Assembly: GCA_956465555.1 (NCBI GenBank)
Contig: OY101119.1
Location: 2,962,629 to 3,026,628, forward strand
DNA from: Nitzschia sp. pyKryTriq1
Lineage: Eukaryota; Bacillariophyta; Bacillariophyceae; Bacillariales; Bacillariaceae
Direction of reading: 5' to 3'
DNA: 64,000 nt
Each line of letters starts with the position of its first letter. Within the stretch, counting starts at the first letter, position 1. A model generated the notes under the pieces. That model was given only the letters and a program-made list of their open reading frames with translations, ran no database searches and was not told where the DNA came from. Positions 20,801 through 29,502 of this stretch are shown in pieces. The position numbers and the translations under genes were made by a program.

Positions 20801-22866
20801 CTCAAGTAGGGCCAAAGATTAGTCCAGTGATACTTTGTCGCGTCGTCCAGTTCGGGTTCAGATTCGTCCTCGTCCGAGGACGCATCCCGTGGCTTGCCCG
20901 GATCTTGGGGCTGAGTCCGAGTTCCAGGAGTCGAATAATCCCCTAGAGTGTGTTCGTCTTCGGTTTCGACCGGATGTTTGGTGCTTTCATCATCCGTCGT
21001 GTCTTCGTGGGCAATGGTGCTGACCTCAGCGTTGGTTGTAATGGTCGCCTCATCGGGACTACCGACTCCGCAACTTGAAGAGTCCGGGTAGTCATTATGC
21101 GCTTCACAGTACTTGAGGACATCGTCCGTATACTCAAAGTAATCCTCGCCAGATTTTCCTGTCTCGTGCGAACGTCCTGGCCGGACGTAATAATAGTCCA
21201 CCAATTGATTGTTCTTGGCCTTAGGCATAGTCCAACCATTTGGTTCGAGATGACAAGCCCACAACACCCCAAACGTATAGTTACGATGATTCGGAGGGCC
21301 CCTTTCCTTTTTCTTCTGGTTCGCTTTCTTGCTCTTGTGGTTCTTCGTCCTACCAGACCTATTTGTTATCTTCGTATCGGACAAGACTTCTTCCAAGACC
21401 GTGGCTGGATGATTCTCCACGGGGAAATTGCTCGCGACCGTAGACTCGTCTCCTTCATCCATCATGCTGCTACCACTGCTGCAGTCGGTGGGATAGTAGT
21501 TTTCCCTGCGACACCAATCCAAGATATCATAGTGGTTATAAAAATAGTCTTCTCCCTCTTGTTTGGAATCCAGATTTTCGAGAGTGACTCCTGGTCGTAG
21601 ATAGCAGTAATCAAAGAATTTGGCAGCCTCTCTGGGTGGCTTGACGCGGCACCATCCATTCGGCATCAACTTGTGCTTCCACAAAATACCGAACGAATAG
21701 TCTTTGCCGTTGGATTCGGGAGCCGAGAGAACACGCGGTGGATTCCGCTGGGGGGTGTTGGGAGCTTGCGATGACGTCTCACGAGGCGGCTGCCAGCCAA
21801 AACGTTCTTGAGCGACACGTTGGATTTCGGCCTCAGATAGATCGGGCCCACCCCCGTAGGGCTGATAGCGATACGCGCCGGTATGTGCATCCTGGTATCG
21901 GGTCCATCCAGCACACAGCAAGGGAACCTTTGTTTCGACCCATGGAACCATCCCCAGAGCATGCACGGGAGCGGGAAAGCGACTCATGTCCCACTTGTCT
22001 CGTCCCTCTGAAGAAGAGGATGACTCGTTCTGCTGCTGGTGCTGCTGCTGCTGGTTGGCAGAAGAATAGCGAGACATGTCACTGGCCACGGTCGAAGCCG
22101 GAGTCGTTGCTGCCGCGTGACTGTGTGCGGCACCAGCAGTAGACTCTTCCGCAACCGAGACGGCGGCTACGCTGTGGTTCGGACTCGCTGCTGCTTGTTG
22201 ATGGTGCCGCGGGTACGGGGCTCGCGGAGGCGACGACGCTGTTGGCACCACTGGGGCTTGAGTGGACGAAACAGGCTTGACTCCGTACATCGCCTCCCAG
22301 GCGGCATCGGCTTTCGTCACCCACGACTGGATGGGGTTGCGGCGTCGGCTGCCGGACATGGCAAGCACTTGGGCAGTGGCATCCATGCCCCGATGAAAGT
22401 CCACATACAACGTCTGCGCTTCTTGAGGAGATTGAGTCACCTCTTCAAAGTGAGCCGGTTTACATATGCACGCCTGTAGAAAGTGACCGAGGCAGCTGAC
22501 AAAGTCGTGGTACTCGCCCTCCGCCACAGCTTGCATGTCTCCGAGCGGCCGCCCCAAAAAGCGCACCACTTGGATCGCAGCCGAACCGCCTTCTTGGGTC
22601 TTTTTCATCATGCACATGGCGAGATCCACCCGGTAGTTGACGTCGCCGGAGGCTTCTGCTTCAGCGGTGTTCTCCGCGTCAAACTCCATCATATCCAAGA
22701 ACCGCAAAGCCGGCCACCAGAACTTGCGAATTTCGCCAGCCTCGTCTTCCAGACAGAGCTCCGCCCAGACGAGGCGGCTGCCCCAATTGACAGGAGCAGC
22801 AGCAGCAGAATCATCGTCATTGCCGCCATGAACCATGGGCGCCGGCGCGGGGACTATCGCGGCCAT
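17872..22866 (-). CDS. giant CW-type zinc finger chromatin-like protein with repeated modules
   Basis: A 1664-residue protein in one exon. The ATG at 22866 (MAAIVPAPAP) is the first methionine; the frame is open upstream only from a GTG. Order: an N-terminal helical domain (~25-190); a Gln/Ser linker; three copies of a W-x-GW-x-DYxY-x-G-x-DYF module (~390, ~529, ~682); two copies of a larger module (~837-1024 and ~1224-1392), each ending with EGxxxxRxxR-K and an AFRLxxA helix; then a CW zinc finger (~1508-1560) with CNKC at its start, WRTLP, WYCPMN and a final Cys. CW domains read methylated histone H3K4. Basic and acidic linkers alternate. A nuclear histone-reading role is likely; the repeated modules match no family I know. 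Confidence 0.8.
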   Translation of the reverse strand: MAAIVPAPAPMVHGGNDDDSAAAAPVNWGSRLVWAELCLEDEAGEIRKFWWPALRFLDMMEFDAENTAEAEASGDVNYRVDLAMCMMKKTQEGGSAAIQVVRFLGRPLGDMQAVAEGEYHDFVSCLGHFLQACICKPAHFEEVTQSPQEAQTLYVDFHRGMDATAQVLAMSGSRRRNPIQSWVTKADAAWEAMYGVKPVSSTQAPVVPTASSPPRAPYPRHHQQAAASPNHSVAAVSVAEESTAGAAHSHAAATTPASTVASDMSRYSSANQQQQHQQQNESSSSSEGRDKWDMSRFPAPVHALGMVPWVETKVPLLCAGWTRYQDAHTGAYRYQPYGGGPDLSEAEIQRVAQERFGWQPPRETSSQAPNTPQRNPPRVLSAPESNGKDYSFGILWKHKLMPNGWCRVKPPREAAKFFDYCYLRPGVTLENLDSKQEGEDYFYNHYDILDWCRRENYYPTDCSSGSSMMDEGDESTVASNFPVENHPATVLEEVLSDTKITNRSGRTKNHKSKKANQKKKERGPPNHRNYTFGVLWACHLEPNGWTMPKAKNNQLVDYYYVRPGRSHETGKSGEDYFEYTDDVLKYCEAHNDYPDSSSCGVGSPDEATITTNAEVSTIAHEDTTDDESTKHPVETEDEHTLGDYSTPGTRTQPQDPGKPRDASSDEDESEPELDDATKYHWTNLWPYLRERGWKWQKPKNPLDDYWYIPPRPLELDPNEAPAEMKPGVDYFCSPEDVTAHIRQMERDEAALAAASKSDRAEDARQVEAMEEDAPEPKPSKASKKSQAVHSKTSDSKRRANDRGEKASGQGGSKKANKKDKTSVSVEKEIEVSEISVHIMVEENRAPWVTDPLPKNDLHRMVTVVGGSNFTGSRYIPHDESGQNPGISFSDSSEVLKYMSSLGEGNYYVNPECNDMEIETYHRLVAYAFAPGRDYEQCQTRPLTLPEIEACLEKVYKFTRSESRWEPPTFLIGEGPGMLKPSYDSLGELLRALRGVEHLEGKHHRRNRKPMDQKEAVVQREHLNMAFRLSIAEDKIVRSLEKNAKNGSKTKARSLLQKKQDNAVDDSSPSDSEHGRPASATKVKSDKKDELDFSNDASNKPSNRRRPKVLSSSNELDFPSDSEQSQSSDSAAEEGNGNNGLKGATRSSQKQMQGNESDFSSDSSKTSSRRVPRSQFLSQDSLATTGVVKRSRSTTPTSSAKKQKKEPQISDLKVKASEPNDAPWAGPVIQVTFTVVRKVGVTYQSGYYYLPGEDVRIYTARFLSVDDVIKHWCNYGEYNLEGLDEEELLAVERKIRYGNVPGPASLWKLIRKLETFEAILILNLYQIEEQPDGSWLVPETLLRQRKYYSLDELRVALRSIKDFEGASVGRRARGNRKLTEHQYIAFRLWLADGLPGPINTISAKPMLAEVAGKDATSSGELTILDRDAPEEFAESSMDIDQANTPTLVVNESSNSPGDQCNDLDDSKDDQAMEEPTETNAPAPEQTPAPETEAAKKADLTPLKETGVSDNVGWVECNKCKKWRTLPAHISAAELPDVWYCPMNTWNPTSASCDAPEDKADEIAGQEKEASMEPQRQRDSSEENPVHSPGKTGPCAVGGMGNAEESSPLYTFRKPNEDPFECSEEGSVPGSPDAEERFPLTQPIFSPIEKDDSKFDGLLTQAQQEY

Positions 22867-24023
22867 GATCAATTGTGGGTGGAGATGAGCAAACACGGAT
22901 GTTGGGTTCTTCTCAACGAGCGAGGGCTTCGGACTTTGGATACCAGCGGTTGAGACGAGGACAAAAATGGAAGGGCTACGACCGGGCTCGAAAAATAACG
23001 ACTGCCTGACGACTCTTGCTTGGAATCGATGTTATCAGCGATAGACGAGAGATAGTATTTGCAATGCAAGGCTTTGGAACGAACCACGATTGCTTTCTTC
23101 TCCAGAAAATGAACCCCCGCCGAGTGAGTGAGTGTTATTTTTTATGGATGTTGGAGGCAATGACTTGCCTTTTCAAGAGAAGAGCGGAGAGCCGCCGTCG
23201 TGCGTTTTGAATGTTGTTGGGCGGAGCGCAGGCTTGCGGCGGGCGGCTTTGGCATGCCACCAATAATCAAGGCGGAGGGAGCATCCAGCCCGGCAAGCGA
23301 GAGCGAGGCGGCCGGGCACTTGCACGATTTTTTGCGCGAAACATCAAAATATTTTTGGCGCGATAGGTACGTAGGAAGGTAAGGATTTGTGGATACTCTA
23401 ATGTTCCAATTTTGTACATACGAATACGTATGCTTGCCCTCCTGACTAACTAGACTGACTTCTCTTGAATTCCCTTGAACTGCTTATCATTCAAAATATC
23501 GTGATAGCCGTGTGCGTTTCTTCTACTACTCTCTCTCTACTCATCTCTCTAGAGTAGAGTGGATTCTCGTCTTTCGCTCTATGGTAGCGCTAATACTCAC
23601 TACCTCTACTTGCTGCTGGTAAAGTAGACTATCTTTCTACCGTTATAGACAGAAGTAGTAGAGCACTACTACTAGCTAGTACTAGTACCTCTACACACTA
23701 GTACTATGAGCGAAAACCTACTACTAGTAGTCGTCGTAGTAGACGGAAGACTTCTTCATGCTGATCCACTAGCAGCGAATCATGATGAAGACGACTCGAA
23801 AGAAGCCTTTGAAGAAATGAACAATGTCGTGACAGCAGCCACCATCACAAGCAAGGTTCTCATCGTCGTCGTCGTCGGGCGTCGTGGTCATGGTCGAATT
23901 TTCGTTCCAATTCGGAGACAAGAGTTTGGAATTTCTTGTTGACGCGGAATCTCCACCCCTCCACTGGGATTTTTGACATGCTAGTCGTCTATCACTAGAT
24001 TATTATATTTTAATAAGTTTATC
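22867..24023. other. intergenic: promoter of CW gene and 3' flank of the domain array
   Basis: Contains the upstream region of the CW protein gene and the flank of the first eEF1B-gamma-domain gene. Inverted CTCTACT/AGTAGAG words and CTAGTA words cluster at 23520-23720. A plus-strand frame at 23706-23942 is repetitive (valine run from GTAGTC) and is not supported. Confidence 0.5.
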
Positions 24024-24569
24024 TTAGCAGAAAGCTTGTGTGTCTTGAATCGCCTTACCATTGATTTTGCCATCAGCAGGTGCCATGTAGGTGGCGACCG
24101 CTTTCTTGACAAGATCAGTGGCTTCTGGACCAAGTTGGTTCCAGGAGAACCAGCTTGTGTCCTCGTTCGCACCAAACAACTTCTCTGGATCGGGACCATT
24201 GAAGACCCAGACTCCCTCAATTCCCAAACCATCCACAACGTGCATGACGCCGAAGCAGTGATCCTGGATCGATTCAGTATTCTTCATGAAACTCTTGACA
24301 ATCTCGACGGTATCTTCCAGATTTTCATTGGATTCCGGTTCGTCGTAAGTCAAGGTCCAGATCGACGAAGATTCCGGTTTGTACAATGCAAAGAACTGTT
24401 CCATCAGAGCAGAATCTTTGCTCTCAGCGGCCTTGTACGTTGCCTTCCAGGCGGCCATGTCAATCCCATTGCCACCCACAAATTCGCCTTCTTGCGGTGC
24501 CGCTGGCACGACTTCACTCATAAATTCGCGAGCTTCAGCTTTAACTTCAGGTGGTTGTTCCTCGGCCAT
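24024..24569 (-). CDS. stand-alone eEF1B-gamma C-terminal domain protein, copy 1
   Basis: A 181-residue protein. After a 35-residue acidic leader (MAEEQPPEVKAEAREF...) comes a complete EF1G C-terminal domain: MAAWKATYKA, ALMEQFFALYKPE, SIWTLTYDEPE, CFGVMHVVDG, GIEGVWVFNGP, SWFSWNQLGP and a GK-I-DTQAFC tail, lining up with human eEF1G residues ~276-437 (for example GVWVFRGQE). The N-terminal glutathione-transferase half of eEF1G is absent. In eEF1B the gamma C-terminal domain has a poorly defined, probably regulatory role; here it stands alone in the cytosol. This copy carries type-A middle sequence (ENLEDTVEIVKSF) and a unique 3' end (KINGKAIQD). An open frame on the opposite strand is a shadow. 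Confidence 0.88.
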   Translation of the reverse strand: MAEEQPPEVKAEAREFMSEVVPAAPQEGEFVGGNGIDMAAWKATYKAAESKDSALMEQFFALYKPESSSIWTLTYDEPESNENLEDTVEIVKSFMKNTESIQDHCFGVMHVVDGLGIEGVWVFNGPDPEKLFGANEDTSWFSWNQLGPEATDLVKKAVATYMAPADGKINGKAIQDTQAFC

Positions 24570-24908
24570 GGTGCTTTGTTTGTTTCATGGAACTGCGACT
24601 TCTCGTATGTTAATACCGCGGTACTGTCATTCTCTTCATTCGCCCCGCAATATCTCGTCTCATTTGAGGGGGATTTACGAAATCTAAGCCACAAAAGGGG
24701 GTACGCGGTAGTCTATTATAGTCTACTGCACTGTGCACTGGAGACTCCTCGAGCTGCCATCTTGGTTCGTTGTCGTCGCAAGAACTAGAGTAGAACGGAA
24801 TCATCATCAAGGCTATGATTTAGCAACGTCGCTAACATTGTGAATAACATAGGATTCACTGGTTTGTGGAAGTCGTTTATAATTAGAGTTCATACCTTAG
24901 TATTTTAA
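24570..24908. promoter_or_regulatory. repeated spacer/promoter of array copies 1-3
   Basis: A 339-base spacer upstream of copy 1, repeated at 25455-25793 and 26340-26678. It begins with the conserved GTGCTTTGTTTGTTTCATGG next to the ATG, carries CCGCGGTAC, a GGGGG-containing segment (TTTGAGGGGGATTTACG) and TAGTCTATTATAGTCTACTG. No gene fits between the CDS. Its identity among copies implies shared regulation. Confidence 0.6.
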
Positions 24909-25454
24909 CTAGCAGAAAGCTTGCGTGTCTTTGATTGCCTTGCCATAGATGGTACCATCAGCAGGTGCCATGTAGGTGGCAACCGCTTTCTTGACAAGAT
25001 CAGTAGCTTCTGGACCAAGTTGGTTCCAGGAGAACCAGCTTGTGTCCTCGTTCGCACCAAACAACTTCTCTGGATCGGGACCATTGAAGACCCACACTCC
25101 CTCGATTCCCAAACCATCCACAACGTGCATGACGCCGAAGCAGTGATCCTGGATCGATTCCGTATTCTTCATGAAACTATTGATAATCTCGATGGTGTCT
25201 TCCAGGCTTTCGTTGGATTCCGGCTCATCGTAAGTCAAGGTCCAGATCGACGAAGATTCCGGTTTGTACAATGCAAAGAACTGTTCCATCAGAGCAGAAT
25301 CTTTGCTCTCAGCGGCCTTGTACGTTGCCTTCCAGGCGGCCATGTCAATCCCATTGCCACCCACAAATTCGCCTTCTTGCGGTGCCGCTGGCACGACTTC
25401 ACTCATAAATTCGCGAGCTTCAGCTTTAACTTCAGGTGGTTGTTCCTCGGCCAT
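24909..25454 (-). CDS. stand-alone eEF1B-gamma C-terminal domain protein, copy 2
   Basis: 181 residues, same leader and domain as its neighbours. The middle is type B (ESLEDTIEIINSF, with several synonymous changes as well), and the C-terminal end reads TIYGKAIKD, unlike copy 1. The 5' half of the gene and its upstream spacer are identical to copies 1 and 3, so any expression difference among these three is unlikely to be promoter-encoded. Gene function as for the family: a free EF1G domain without the GST half. Confidence 0.88.
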   Translation of the reverse strand: MAEEQPPEVKAEAREFMSEVVPAAPQEGEFVGGNGIDMAAWKATYKAAESKDSALMEQFFALYKPESSSIWTLTYDEPESNESLEDTIEIINSFMKNTESIQDHCFGVMHVVDGLGIEGVWVFNGPDPEKLFGANEDTSWFSWNQLGPEATDLVKKAVATYMAPADGTIYGKAIKDTQAFC

Positions 25455-25793
25455 GGTGCTTTGTTTGTTTCATGGAACTGCGACTTCTCGTATGTTAATA
25501 CCGCGGTACTGTCATTCTCTTCATTCGCCCCGCAATATCTCGTCTCATTTGAGGGGGATTTACGAAATCTAAGCCACAAAAGGGGGTACGCGGTAGTCTA
25601 TTATAGTCTACTGCACTGTGCACTGGAGACTCCTCGAGCTGCCATCTTGGTTCGTTGTCGTCGCAAGAACTAGAGTAGAACGGAATCATCATCAAGGCTA
25701 TGATTTAGCAACGTCGCTAACATTGTGAATAACATAGGATTCACTGGTTTGTGGAAGTCGTTTATAATTAGAGTTCATACCTTAGTATTTTAA

Positions 25794-26339
25794 CTAGCAG
25801 AAAGCTTGCGTGTCTTTGATTGCCTTGCCATAGATGGTACCATCAGCAGGTGCCATGTAGGTGGCGACCGCTTTCTTGACAAGATCAGTGGCTTCTGGAC
25901 CAAGTTGGTTCCAGGAGAACCAGCTTGTGTCCTCGTTCGCACCAAACAACTTCTCTGGATCGGGACCATTGAAGACCCAGACTCCCTCAATTCCCAAACC
26001 ATCCACAACGTGCATGACGCCGAAGCAGTGATCCTGGATCGATTCAGTATTCTTCATGAAACTCTTGACAATCTCGACGGTATCTTCCAGATTTTCATTG
26101 GATTCCGGTTCGTCGTAAGTCAAGGTCCAGATCGACGAAGATTCCGGTTTGTACAATGCAAAGAACTGTTCCATCAGAGCAGAATCTTTGCTCTCAGCGG
26201 CCTTGTACGTTGCCTTCCAGGCGGCCATGTCAATCCCATTGCCACCCACAAATTCGCCTTCTTGCGGTGCCGCTGGCACGACTTCACTCATAAATTCGCG
26301 AGCTTCAGCTTTAACTTCAGGTGGTTGTTCCTCGGCCAT
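25794..26339 (-). CDS. stand-alone eEF1B-gamma C-terminal domain protein, copy 3 (mosaic)
   Basis: 181 residues. Its middle is type A, like copy 1 (ENLEDTVEIVKSF), while its C-terminal end is TIYGKAIKD, like copies 2 and 4. The switch falls between the GTACCATCAGCAGG stretch and the next distinguishing base about 30 bases on. This is direct evidence of recombination or gene conversion between copies. Leader, 5' half and upstream spacer match copies 1 and 2. Confidence 0.88.
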   Translation of the reverse strand: MAEEQPPEVKAEAREFMSEVVPAAPQEGEFVGGNGIDMAAWKATYKAAESKDSALMEQFFALYKPESSSIWTLTYDEPESNENLEDTVEIVKSFMKNTESIQDHCFGVMHVVDGLGIEGVWVFNGPDPEKLFGANEDTSWFSWNQLGPEATDLVKKAVATYMAPADGTIYGKAIKDTQAFC

Positions 26340-26678
26340 GGTGCTTTGTTTGTTTCATGGAACTGCGACTTCTCGTATGTTAATACCGCGGTACTGTCAT
26401 TCTCTTCATTCGCCCCGCAATATCTCGTCTCATTTGAGGGGGATTTACGAAATCTAAGCCACAAAAGGGGGTACGCGGTAGTCTATTATAGTCTACTGCA
26501 CTGTGCACTGGAGACTCCTCGAGCTGCCATCTTGGTTCGTTGTCGTCGCAAGAACTAGAGTAGAACGGAATCATCATCAAGGCTATGATTTAGCAACGTC
26601 GCTAACATTGTGAATAACATAGGATTCACTGGTTTGTGGAAGTCGTTTATAATTAGAGTTCATACCTTAGTATTTTAA

Positions 26679-27134
26679 CTAGCAGAAAGCTTGCGTGTCT
26701 TTGATTGCCTTGCCATAGATGGTACCATCAGCAGGTGCCATGTAGGTGGCAACCGCTTTCTTGACAAGATCAGTAGCTTCTGGACCAAGTTGGTTCCAGG
26801 AGAACCAGCTTGTGTCCTCGTTCGCACCAAACAACTTCTCTGGATCGGGACCATTGAAGACCCACACTCCCTCGATTCCCAAACCATCCACAACGTGCAT
26901 GACGCCGAAGCAGTGATCCTGGATCGATTCCGTATTCTTCATGAAACTATTGATAATCTCGATGGTGTCTTCCAGGCTTTCGTTGGATTCCGGCTCATCG
27001 TAAGTCAAGGTCCAGATCGACGAAGATTCCGGTTTGTACAATGCAAAGAACTGTTCCATTAGAGCAGAATCTTTGCTCTCAGCGGCCTTGTACGTTGCCT
27101 TCCAGGCGGCCATGTCAATACCATCGTCAGCCAT
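26679..27134 (-). CDS. stand-alone eEF1B-gamma C-terminal domain protein, copy 4 (short leader)
   Basis: A 151-residue protein that begins MADDGIDMAAW: the 35-residue acidic leader of the other copies is replaced by five residues, and the DNA upstream is unrelated to the repeated spacer. Middle type B and 3' end as in copy 2, with one further base change near 27060. The shorter form is probably intact, because its ATG sits directly before the conserved domain. It shares a 475-base divergent promoter region with the first YqgF-like gene, so it is the only copy with its own promoter. It may represent the ancestral array end. Confidence 0.85.
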   Translation of the reverse strand: MADDGIDMAAWKATYKAAESKDSALMEQFFALYKPESSSIWTLTYDEPESNESLEDTIEIINSFMKNTESIQDHCFGVMHVVDGLGIEGVWVFNGPDPEKLFGANEDTSWFSWNQLGPEATDLVKKAVATYMAPADGTIYGKAIKDTQAFC

Positions 27135-27609
27135 GTTTGTCTGTTGCAGGAATACTCGTACAGCAACTGTCTCTCAAATAATAATTATGTGGCTACGAAC
27201 GATCGATGACCGGCTCCTCCGCCAAGAATCTTCATCATCATCAATCATCGCATCTCTCTCGTCGTGATTGTTGCTTGACTGATGCTGACCACACGATCAT
27301 CGACATGATGTCTTCGAGCAGATGGTCGGTCATGGTCGGTCCGCGTCCCGCCTCTTTTTTGGAGGATAGTGAGTACGGTAAGTACCGGTACTTGTAGTAT
27401 AGTACGAAGTGAGGTCTAAAAACTAATCTTGCGAGCTCCGCGAAGATGCCGATGAGATTTGATTGGCTGTGATTACGTTCCTTTTTCGCCACGTTCTCGC
27501 ATAAAACGGCTCTCGGCGATCGCAGATCGGCGGTTCTCTCCCTCTCTCATAAAATCGATCAACCTTCAGTTTTACAGTTTTCTATTCAGTTTTCCATTAT
27601 TTTTCCAAA
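27135..27609. promoter_or_regulatory. divergent promoter region, array copy 4 / YqgF-like gene 1
   Basis: 475 bases between two divergent ATGs, with a TTTTCAG-rich leader close to the plus-strand gene and ATCATC repeats near 27232-27250. No coding frame supported. Confidence 0.5.
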
Positions 27610-28539
27610 ATGGCAGCATCAGCATCAGCCCAGCAGCTACACAAGGTACTGACAACACCGGCCAAGATCGCTTCCAAGTTTGACTGGAAGAAATCTTCGT
27701 CCACAATTTTGAGTCTTGACATTAGGAAGGATCAAATCGGCATGGCAGTGGCGTCTCATCCTTCGTTGGGGGACCCGTCCGCCCGACCACCCAAACAACA
27801 CATCATCTCGCTGTCAAAGAGCAGCAGCAATCATCATCGTCAGATTGATGAAAGTGTCAAGAAGCAGTTGATCCAAGTTGTCAAAGAGAACGACGTGTGT
27901 GGATTTGTCGTGTCTTGGCCAGTCCAAGCCGATTCGGGGCGACATGGAGCTGCTTGTGGCCGAGTCCTCTTTACTCTGGAACAATTATTATCCAGTGGCA
28001 GCAACAGCACTAACAACATCAGAGGAGACCAAAAACAAGCTTCCTTCCAAGATTCTCCCATGACTCCTGGTCGGCCGGTTTGTCTCTGGACCGCGGCGGC
28101 GCCGGTCGACGAAACAAGTAGTGCTGGTGGTAGAACGACGATACCCCCCGGCGCCGAGGATACAGTGGTGCGAGAAGACAGTTGGGGTCGATCTCCGATA
28201 TATTCTCGGACCTGTAATGACGACCAACATATTGCGTCCAAACACCAATACAATAAAGGTATGGATTCCAGCCCAGCATCCATCTGGGAGGATTTTGTAC
28301 AGGCCAACTGGCCAGAAATTGCCGAGAAGAACAAGAGCAAGCAGGCAGCACGAACTCACCAACAGCAGGGGTGGTCCAGCAGCACCCGTAATACAGCCGC
28401 ACCGACGACAGCAAAGAAATCATCACCCACAACAACAAGACAACGTCTGTCTTCTTCATCGATCCAATGGTGTGACAAAGACAACATTTGGATCGAAGCG
28501 GATTCTTTTGTTGCCGGCGGCAAAATGGCAACCTTGTAG
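27610..28539 (+). CDS. YqgF/RuvX-like RNase H-fold protein, paralogue 1
   Basis: A 309-residue protein from ATG 27610 (CAAAATGG context). Motif I of the YqgF/RuvX fold is clear: ILSLDIRKDQIGMAVASHP near residues 33-51 (Asp the first metal ligand). The second strand CGFVVSWPVQADSGRHGAACGRV (~97) matches the bacterial vvGlPl-DG-x-G segment. In the third segment VCLWTAAAP the acidic residue usual after the strand is missing, unlike the sister gene's WDSE. A family-specific block WGRSPIYSRT and a C-terminal extension rich in Gln/Ser/Thr (~245-290) follow. Bacterial YqgF is a nuclease for pre-16S rRNA ends; the loss of an acidic ligand suggests this copy may be catalytically weakened (inference). 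Confidence 0.7.
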   Translation: MAASASAQQLHKVLTTPAKIASKFDWKKSSSTILSLDIRKDQIGMAVASHPSLGDPSARPPKQHIISLSKSSSNHHRQIDESVKKQLIQVVKENDVCGFVVSWPVQADSGRHGAACGRVLFTLEQLLSSGSNSTNNIRGDQKQASFQDSPMTPGRPVCLWTAAAPVDETSSAGGRTTIPPGAEDTVVREDSWGRSPIYSRTCNDDQHIASKHQYNKGMDSSPASIWEDFVQANWPEIAEKNKSKQAARTHQQQGWSSSTRNTAAPTTAKKSSPTTTRQRLSSSSIQWCDKDNIWIEADSFVAGGKMATL

Positions 28540-29435
28540 AAACTTGAGCTTGGAGCTAGCAGAGCTAGTAGCAAGAGGTGATGATTCCTCGTTCGCTTCG
28601 CTCTACTATTTACTAGACCAGCAGCAAGGGACAAAGTATAACAATTTTTCAAGTACTACAAAACCCGTGAATTCTTTCGAGCCCTCTAGTAGAATACATC
28701 TACTCCTACTACTTGGGCAGAGATGAGTACTAAGCAACCATCTGCTGCTGCTCATCCTCTGCTTCCAGCGGTTTTTCGGCTGGCCATTCTTCTAGTAGAG
28801 AGAGAGAGTACCCGTTAAGAACCTGGTACAGGTAGAGATAGTAGGGAACTACTACTAGTAGAGACCTCTCTCTCCCTACTCTACTCTACTCTACTCTACC
28901 GGTATCTACTCTAATATACTATAATCGTACCGGTAGTCTACTCTATATAGCTAGAAAGAGTAGATGATTATTTTTGCAATTGCATCATCGGCATCACTGG
29001 AATGCATAGGGAAGGAAGACCTCTCATTGCTTTTCGACTGATTCGAACAGTCAATTAGTAATGACGTTGACAAGCGTTGAAGTGCGTGTCTCGCAGGGTT
29101 CGCCACGTGGTGGTGCATTTGGCGGAAAACTTGACGCCGATGAGAGGCTGTCATTGGCTTCAACAGGCCCAAAAGAGGAAAGAGGCTTCAAAGACTGATG
29201 GCACGTCCGTGTCGTCGTCGCGTCATGTCTCGTGGCACTACAGGATTGGAGAATGACCGCTTCGCGCAAGGCTTCAACATTCAGGCTCTGTCGTGCATGA
29301 TGTCCTACTGTAGTATGGTGTATGGTGACACGATATTCTTCGGTGTTCGTTCGAAGGACCGAAACCACTTTATTTCCCCGCCTCCCCCCCCCGTACAGCA
29401 CTCACAAAATAAAACAAACCAAGAAACACCACCTG

Positions 29436-29482
<47 letters not shown>

Positions 29483-29502
29483 CAACCATCAGTGTTACAA
29501 CC
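28540..29502. other. intergenic between the YqgF-like paralogues
   Basis: Contains a CTACT-unit tract at about 28875-28900, several CTCTACT/AGTAGAG words around 28795-28970 and, at its right end, the ATCA microsatellite. No remnant of a third paralogue was seen. Confidence 0.5.
29436..29482 (+). repeat. (ATCA)n microsatellite in the 5' UTR
   Basis: About 11.7 perfect tetranucleotide units ending 20 bases before the ATG of the second YqgF-like gene. It lacks an upstream ATG and is stop-free in one frame only. Confidence 0.95.

Larger units (their letters stand above)
24026..27119 (-). repeat. tandem array of four 885-base units, each with one gene
   Basis: The stop codons of the four genes lie at 24024, 24909, 25794 and 26679, exactly 885 bases apart, with no indel between units. 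The unit is one short gene plus about 339 bases of upstream DNA. The left edge is just beyond the first stop codon; the right edge is near 27119, inside the 5' coding region of the fourth copy, after which the sequence is unrelated to the others. The upstream spacers (24570-24908, 25455-25793, 26340-26678) look identical by eye. Confidence 0.93.

Noticed and set aside
24036-24788. 250-codon open frame on the opposite strand of each array gene
   Set aside because: It is a codon-complement shadow of the eEF1B-gamma domain gene that runs into the repeated spacer; no domain, and it appears three times only because the unit is repeated.
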